In this document: in pieces, positions 57,372-64,000 of the stretch
Numbering within the stretch: the stretch's first letter is position 1
Layout: each line of letters opens with the position of its first letter
Assembly (NCBI GenBank): GCA_036674765.1
Contig: JARVKI010000032.1
Coordinates: forward strand, 1-64,000
Reading direction: 5' to 3'
Source of the DNA: Seiridium cupressi
Taxonomy: Eukaryota > Ascomycota > Sordariomycetes > Amphisphaeriales > Sporocadaceae
Length of the DNA stretch: 64,000 nucleotides
Notes under the pieces: model-generated
What the model was told of the DNA's origin: nothing
The model's database searches: none
Seen by the model: only the letters and a program-made list of their open reading frames with translations
Made by a program: the position numbers and the translations under genes

Positions 57372-58299
57372 CTTGCTATTGTGCCAAGGCTAGCACCGTG
57401 AGGCCGGAATCGTTCAATGGCCCAGGTATTCACAGTAACACCAAAGAACGATGGAAATTCCAAATGCGCCTTCTTAGAGGCATGATGTTATGCTACGCAA
57501 CCAGGTTTAGGGGCTCTCCACTGGAAGTCAGAGGTGGTCTTGTGGGGGCCGGCGGATGCGGAAAGGCCAAAGTCCGCTGTCGTGTTAGCTTGGGGTTCGC
57601 TTCAGCGTCAATGCCGTCTACACTAGAATTGAGCCCCACTGCTTCTCAGTTAATGCCGGCGTTCCAGTCACGGGATTCCTCGATGCTTGGAACATGTCCT
57701 TCGACTTCAACGATTTGCTCGTATGCAACTACAGTGTGGCATACTCAGATCGCGGATCTTGCTTACACTTGCTACTTGCGGGGCTGAGGCATAACGTCTC
57801 CTCTCTGAGTCGAACATTCACTCGACAGCGTATCAGCATTTCCACGTGGGTCGTAAGGCTCAAGATCCGCCATGATTCACATCGAATTGCTTTTCGGGCA
57901 GAATTGCCAGGCTAACAGCCTCAAGAGCCAATGATAAGTTACAACGTTTGTATTATAGTCCGAAAATAGCAGATTGCAATACAGATCGATTAACATAATT
58001 CGATAGCTTGCAAGATCAACCCGCAATATACCACAATTGCTCAGTCTAACAAACTACTGGCCAGTGGTCATCAAGTTACCTCGGCTCCGATCATCCGACG
58101 TCCGAGGAGTTGGCAAAGCGCAACAAAATTGCACGTCCATATGCTATCAAAAATAATTGGTAGTCATTCTCTCTACAATCGCTCTACTTTCATAACATAA
58201 GACATATCTGTGATCTGCCGGGGCCAATGCAAACCTGAACGCCTGTTAACATGCTCATAGAACAAATCCAGGTGTTCCTCGTCTTGATTTGTACTGTTA
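57372..58299. other. Intergenic region
   Basis: A 928-bp stretch holding the promoter of the D-lactate dehydrogenase gene and the 3' flank of the ubiquitin ligase gene. No supported gene. Confidence 0.5.
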
Positions 58300-61200
58300 C
58301 TATAACCTAGCACCACCTCTCCACTCTCCAGCGGCACCGGCAGTAGCACCTCTCGTGCCAGTGCCCACCATGCCCCCAAAGTTATGAAGTCGCTCACCAA
58401 TCAGATAAGCCTCATCCCTGACTCTAGCCCTCCACCTATCCAGGATCGTGAGGATGCCCTTCAAGATCCAGAGCATTGCCCAGCCCAGTGCGGCAATCGG
58501 GTATGCCATCCTATAGGCAACGACTTGCTTCTCCGGAGTCCAAGGATCTATGCTGACGACGCCGCGTGTGAATGCAGCATGGGCAACCAAAGGCGGGAGG
58601 GCAAGGAGGAAGGTGGACAGGAGCAAGCCAGGGACGACAAAGGCTCGAGTCAGGACTTTCACATCAGGATCCATCCAACCCCTTCGGAGGACAGCACGGG
58701 CTGCTTGCGCTGGGCGGCCTCCTAGTCGAACAAGAAGCCGAGTCCCGATCTTGAGGTAAAGTAAGCCTAGTGTCCACGCCTGGACAATATTGACCGTGTG
58801 GTCATCTTTGAGGGGTTGAGCCTGATCGAAAATATGAGAGTATCTCCATGTACGTAGCGGTATCATGACATAAAACTCCATGAGCAGTGCCACCGCCAGA
58901 GGGAAAACGAACAAAAGCAGCGTATATGTGTATGCCAGCTTTGCTCCGTTCTTGGCAAGCTTGAATGCGCGATCGTGTACTCCACGATCCAGCATTGAGC
59001 TGACCGAGGTTGCCAAGTATTCCTTTGCTTTGGCCAGCATAAGGCGTGCGTGAAATATGAAATAGCAGAGAGACCCTAGGATATACATGCCAATGCTGAA
59101 AGCATAAATATCGTTCGTCTTGATATGTGCTGGAAGTAGAACTTTGAACATGCGTCGACCAAAAACCAAAGGTATGATGGTGAACGCAACGCCGGTTACA
59201 GCAGCGAACAGCCAAATGAACAATATGAACAGGAAGATGCGAACTCGGAACCAGGGAGGAACATAAACAAACTGGTAGTTTTTACCAGAGTAAAGATCGG
59301 GTTCCGGCACATCAGGCTTGTCATCCAGGCGTTTGTCATGATCAGACACCTCGAGGAAGACGGTCCGCCCCTTGGGGATCTTGACCTGGTCTGAGGCAGG
59401 AGCCCGCACGAACCGCCCAGCGGGTATGAGTTGTTCAGTCTCAACTAGACCAGACTTCAGGTCATCAAACTGATTCATTTGATCTGCTGGTATCCGAGAG
59501 GATGGTTTAGTTTTGCCGCCTTCAAACATATCAGACCATGTCCTGGGCACCACTGTTCCTGTGGGGTCGACTTGAAGGAAGAGCTTGCGGTACCACGGCG
59601 ATTGTTGGTGTTCGGAGTCGGGCAACAGCCGTAGGCTGCCCTCCTCGTCGATTCTTCGTTCCCCAAATAGAAACCATGTCAGACTGAGTGCCCGAGCGCA
59701 TCGACGGAACCACCACGTGTACATGACGTGTAGACCGTCGCTTGGCTTAAAAAATTTGACGGCAAGTGGCATGAGAAAGTTGTAAAAGAGCAGGTCGATG
59801 GGAAACTCGAGGACTGGTTCATTTGAAGAGTAGTGGATGGGAAGAACCCGCGGTATCGTCAATGACAACCCCCAAACTACACCTCCGAGGCAGACGACCA
59901 CTAGGGCTCCGTAGACAAATGCTGAGAACAGGATCTTCCGTAACTGTGTTGTGACATTTCGTTCCAGGACGTCCCGCACGGGGTGGAAGTCTGGATCATC
60001 CGGGTCTCTGATGAAGTCTGTTCTTGTCAGCATATGCCTAGCAGCGTGTTCAAATTCGGGCTTCACTTACACAAAACCCCCTTGCGCATAATCTTGCGGC
60101 ACATTGACACAAATAGGGCGAAATGGAACATGTATCCTGTGCCGACGAACCAGTGCACAAATATGGACGTCAGCGGATAGTTGTAAGTAAAGAGTAACCT
60201 GGACCTGAAACTCGTGCTCTCAAACAGGGGCAGCAGCGCGAAATCTAGGAGCAGGCCACAGTAGAGGGGAAAGACCAGCATCTCGATGCTGATGATCAGA
60301 ATAACCTTCATCACACCACTAGCTTGGTTCAGCACATCAATAATAGAGGCCTCCCACTCCTGCGCTGTGTTACTGCTTGAGAATGGTGTGCCTCTTCCGA
60401 GATACAGGCCAGCAAGCAGGGACATGGAGACGTAGCCGCTCAGAATTGCCAGAGTTCTGTCTTTGGCGCCCCAATAAGCCAGCGATGGATCAAAGACGGT
60501 CGTTGTGTCGGGTATGCTGAGGTTGATCATCCATGAGGTCGGTCGCGTGATTCCTGAAGTAATGTTTTTTGCAGCATCTATGGCATAGGGCGTAGCCGCG
60601 GCAGTCAACGACTTGGCAGATTCCCATTTCGGTGCATAGTTGCCTCCAAGTACGAACATGATCACGCGACCCAATGTCGACAGCAGTAGTCGAGCATTAG
60701 TCTTGACCGTGATCAAGGCTTCGTGGCTCACGACAGAGAAATTGCGGATCTCATTGGAAGTGATGAGCGTTGTCTCGTAGACGATGCTGTCCCATATCCG
60801 GTTTAGGGACTCCATCGTAAGGACACGAGCATCATCAGCCGCAGATATCAAGAGTAGGCGGGCCGCTTCTAGGTGGAACATCCTTGCCACGAGATACAGC
60901 AAGTCGAATATACAGCTAGTTGTCCAGCCCACGACGAAGAGACAGCTGTCTTGCAAGAATCTTGAGAAGCTCAGAACCATATGAATAATGCGCATCGGAT
61001 TAGCCACGACCCAAACGGCCAACCTACCGACGTTATACGGTAGGAAAATTCCAAGGAAAATTGTGATCGAGACCAAAAAAGCGCAGAATATGGCATTTTG
61101 GAAGAGGCCAGCAATTGGACCACGCATACCAAGTAGCTCCATAACACCATCAAAGTCTTCGGCATCGTCGATGGCTTCAGGGTCGATACCAGCGGCCGCA

Positions 61201-63737
61201 GCAGCCTCCATAACATCTGGTGCAAGTTCACCGTCCAGAATATCGTCTGCGCCGCCTTCTTCCTCCTGTTCTTCATCGCTGTCGTCGCCACGGTTTAATT
61301 CCATGAATGGGGCATTCTGATCGTCAATGAATAATTCTAAAGCATCGGGGCCATTTGCTTCCGCGCCATCCTCGATGTCTCCCCACATGAAATTGGCCAC
61401 TCTTCCAGCAAGAGTAGCCGGTTGCTGAACTGCCACTTGCTCCGGCGTTGCATCGAGCGGCTCAACTTCCTGGGGCTCTGTTGCCTGTGCGGTCTCCACG
61501 TTGACCCATGATCCAGAATCAGCCGAGTGCTCCCCGGCACCATCACTACTAGGAGGAGTGATAATTGCTTCAGTGGAGGAGTCGAGACCATCCTGATTGC
61601 CAGGTTGAGTATCATGCTCTAATGGCGGTCCGGCGCCAATGGCAGTGGACCCAGTTTCAGGACGTGTCTTGGTTCCAGAATCGGACTCCGACAATGCAGA
61701 AAAGGACCAGCTGTTGTTAGCTAATGGATTGATCCGATCCTGGAGCGGAGGCCCGTCTGATACGGCACGGGGCCTAGTTGGGGAGACTGGGAGTAGCGCC
61801 TCCCGTTCCACCGGGACGCCGCTACTAAACTCCGGGCTCTGCCACCGTGGAGAGCTTGCGCTTTCGCCAACTGAAGAACGCTCTAGGTGTTCATCCACCG
61901 CCTTCTGCTTTCCTTTGTCTTGGGTATACGGAGAAGACCAGTCTTCGGGAATTGGTGGTGCATCACTCGCAGAGGCGTGTTCGGACGTTGGAGGGCCTCT
62001 TGCACTATCCCGCCGCTGCCAATGGCCTGTGTCTAGTCCATTGGCAACCCGGGATGTTGAGTTAAGACTCGTGCGAAGCGCACTGCTGTTGGCTGAAGAG
62101 AGGCCATCCCCAGAATTCGTCATAGCTTGCGTCGCGTTGACCCAATATGCCAATCGTTCTTCCAAATCTTCATCGCGAATGATACGAAGTATCTTATCCC
62201 GATCTCCATTCGCTTGTCGGTAAATACGGAGATATTGGTTGACCGTGCTCTGCGACTCCTCATCTAGTCCCTGCAGGAGTTTGTCTCGGACACTATCTTC
62301 CAAAGATCCACGCGGCGGTACCAACGGAGTTGCCGGGTGGCTTGTTACCGGCCCACCGGCACCATCTTCAAGAGTCTCACGTCGAGCGATTCGCCGTCTG
62401 AACTCGGCGATGGGTCTTTGGCGGCGCTCCTCGGCCATCAAATGCTCTTGTTGGTCAGCACCTTGGAAATACTCTGCTGCCTCGCCATCGTGAGCTATCA
62501 TAGATTCGTCGTCCCGAAGATCATCTATATCGGGGTGGCCCTCAGTCGGCGCCAAAGCCGCTCTGGCCTGTGCCTGTGCCTCTGGCTGCTGCTGCTGCTG
62601 GGCATGCTGTTGTTCTTGGACTTCCTCGGCATTGTTCATCTGAGCGGCAAAGGCAGCGCGCATGTTGATCTCAGGCTGTTGCTGTACCACGTAGTCTCTA
62701 ACCAGAATGATCAAAATGAAACAGACAATGACCAAGATTGTGATGATTTGACCTTCGAAGATTCGAATAATGATCCGATTGATGGCCGGATGAGGGGTAA
62801 AGTTCCTCAGAAAGCCGACCTCACTAAGCAGTGTCTCGTGTTGAGGTGTGCTCCGAGCAATATCGGTTCCATTTGCTAACGATCCCCATGTTCGCTCGAC
62901 GGACAGCGCACTTCCCCCGAAGACCAAGCGAGCCAGAGAGGCGGCAAAGGAGTTGATGCCGGTAACGTTGAGGTGCAGTGGAGAAGCTGCAGCTTGTAGT
63001 AGACCAGGAATTTGTTCGGCGATCTGTCGTTTGTTGGCTGGCGTCGTGGTCGCTGGGAAGAGAGGTCCGGATGGGCAAGTGTTGGAAGTCAGTCCTTGCG
63101 TAGCCATGGTGAAGGCAACCAGGTTCAGATGCGCATCGGTCGCGTTCTGGTTTGCACCGGCGGACGACTGGTTAGTTGGGCCAAACCCTTCGTCGCTGAT
63201 CCAGAACAAGAAGGACCAAACCGATCTCATCAAGTAGGGCAGCCAGCCAAGCCACACACTCATGACGAGAGCAGCTCGTAGCCAAATGAGCACGTTTCGA
63301 AACAGATATTTCGCCATATGGCTTGCGAAGACGTAGAAGGGCAACTGCTGGGGCATGGTGGGCGAGTACAGCTTGGTGAAGCGGAATGGTGTCTTGCACA
63401 GCTCGCAGTGCTTCTTCTGAGAATGGGAGAGCCATTCCATTAGGCAGTCCTGGTGGACATATTTGATGCTGCCGCTGCATTTGCATGGATAGAACAGAGG
63501 CTCACCCGGTGTCCCCTCGCCTCGACATATCCGGCACGTGTCAACATCGCCCGCTATCGAGTCCGTACCAGTCGTAGCTGTGGCTGCTGTTTCTTTTTGA
63601 GCTTGATCACTAGCTTTGGGCGCCTCGGGGCCTAGTCCTGCCATGTCCTCGTGCTGCGTCGTCGAAGTGCGTCGGCGCATAATGGTGTTGGGGAACTCGA
63701 CGGGGTCGGGTTGGACGTCGGCGGCGTAGTAATCCAT
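58300..63737 (-). CDS. ER E3 ubiquitin-protein ligase Doa10/SSM4 (RING-CH, MARCH6-like)
   Basis: Two exons (63737-60071 and 60017-58300) with a 53-nt intron give 1794 residues. The N-terminal RING-CH finger is complete in C4HC3 order: C68, C71, C85, C87, H95, C98, C111 and C114. A membrane pair, a long low-complexity acidic/Gln-rich cytosolic stretch (about 370-850) and many C-terminal membrane helices follow, which matches Doa10. The intron join restores a family-like KGVLY-FIRDPDDPDFHP segment. The protein sits in the ER and inner nuclear membrane and ubiquitinates misfolded or short-lived proteins for ER-associated degradation. This conserved gene marks ordinary chromosome to the right of the cluster. 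Confidence 0.95.
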
Positions 63738-64000
63738 CGCGGATCACTCGAGCTTGTAGACAGTCTGGTGAACTGCGGATTGGTTGCTTCAGGGATGCCC
63801 GTAGGGCCACATTGGAAAGACCGTGACCATCAGTTGGAGGACGGGCGGGATTGCGAGGTCCTCGTTGGGACGAGGTCGGCCTCAGGCGACAGCAGTCGAA
63901 GCTTGGGGCAGATGTTTGGGGGGGCGGCCTCGCGGGGAGGGAAGAACGCGTCGTTGTCAGCGGCGTCAAAGAACTAAACGTACGTCGATGGTACAGTGCA
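63738..64000. other. Upstream flank of the ubiquitin ligase gene
   Basis: The last 263 bp are GC-rich 5' flank and leader of the gene at 58300-63737. Frames here are unsupported. Confidence 0.5.

Noticed and set aside
57206..57787. 193-codon plus-strand frame opposite the D-lactate dehydrogenase leader
   Set aside because: It overlaps the presequence exon antisense and has no recognisable motif or coding-like continuity.
58384..58759. Plus-strand frames inside the ubiquitin ligase gene
   Set aside because: They are antisense shadows of a strongly supported coding exon.

Overview
The window comes from a filamentous ascomycete (Pezizomycotina). The genes carry many short GT-AG introns (50-147 nt) with CTGAC/CTAAC-like branch sites. 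The protein families are fungal: Zn2Cys6 regulators, a SAT-containing non-reducing polyketide synthase (NR-PKS), a CFEM-type GPCR and a CBM1 chitinase. The first ~1.65 kb is an AT-saturated block with the signature of repeat-induced point mutation. I cannot name the species. Intron coordinates below were worked out by hand from splice consensus, phase and family fit.

Layout. (1) 1-2522: the RIP-type block, running directly into a decayed MFS transporter. (2) 2812-38703: a secondary-metabolite gene cluster. It holds a Zn2Cys6 regulator with an altered zinc cluster; an NR-PKS (SAT-KS-MAT-PT-ACP-CMeT-R); a second Zn2Cys6 regulator; a short-chain reductase; a 14-helix-type MFS exporter; a secreted BBE-like FAD oxidase; a medium-chain (enoyl) reductase; a Tri101-like acyltransferase; a salicylate-hydroxylase-type FAD monooxygenase; two divergently transcribed paralogous acyltransferases; and a flavin-dependent halogenase. 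(3) 39542-45138: a Fic-domain protein, a GH18 chitinase with CBM1 and a GST-like protein. (4) 46158-55191: a degenerating zone with a frameshifted Zn2Cys6 gene, a broken NmrA-like gene and a broken kynurenine-aminotransferase-like gene around an apparently intact CFEM-PTH11-type receptor. (5) 55246-63737: conserved housekeeping genes, mitochondrial D-lactate dehydrogenase and the ER ubiquitin ligase Doa10/SSM4.

How the cluster probably works (inference from known azaphilone, citrinin and sorbicillin logic). The NR-PKS makes a C-methylated aromatic polyketide and its R domain releases it as an aldehyde. The FAD monooxygenase would hydroxylate and dearomatise it towards a pyranoquinone (azaphilone) core. 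The halogenase would chlorinate the ring. The reductases and BBE oxidase would tune the oxidation state, and up to three acyltransferases would decorate hydroxyls. The MFS pump would export the product. No highly reducing PKS, P450 or thioesterase lies in the window, so this is a compact halogenase plus three-acyltransferase variant of the azaphilone-type cluster. No tRNA, rRNA or CRISPR feature was found.
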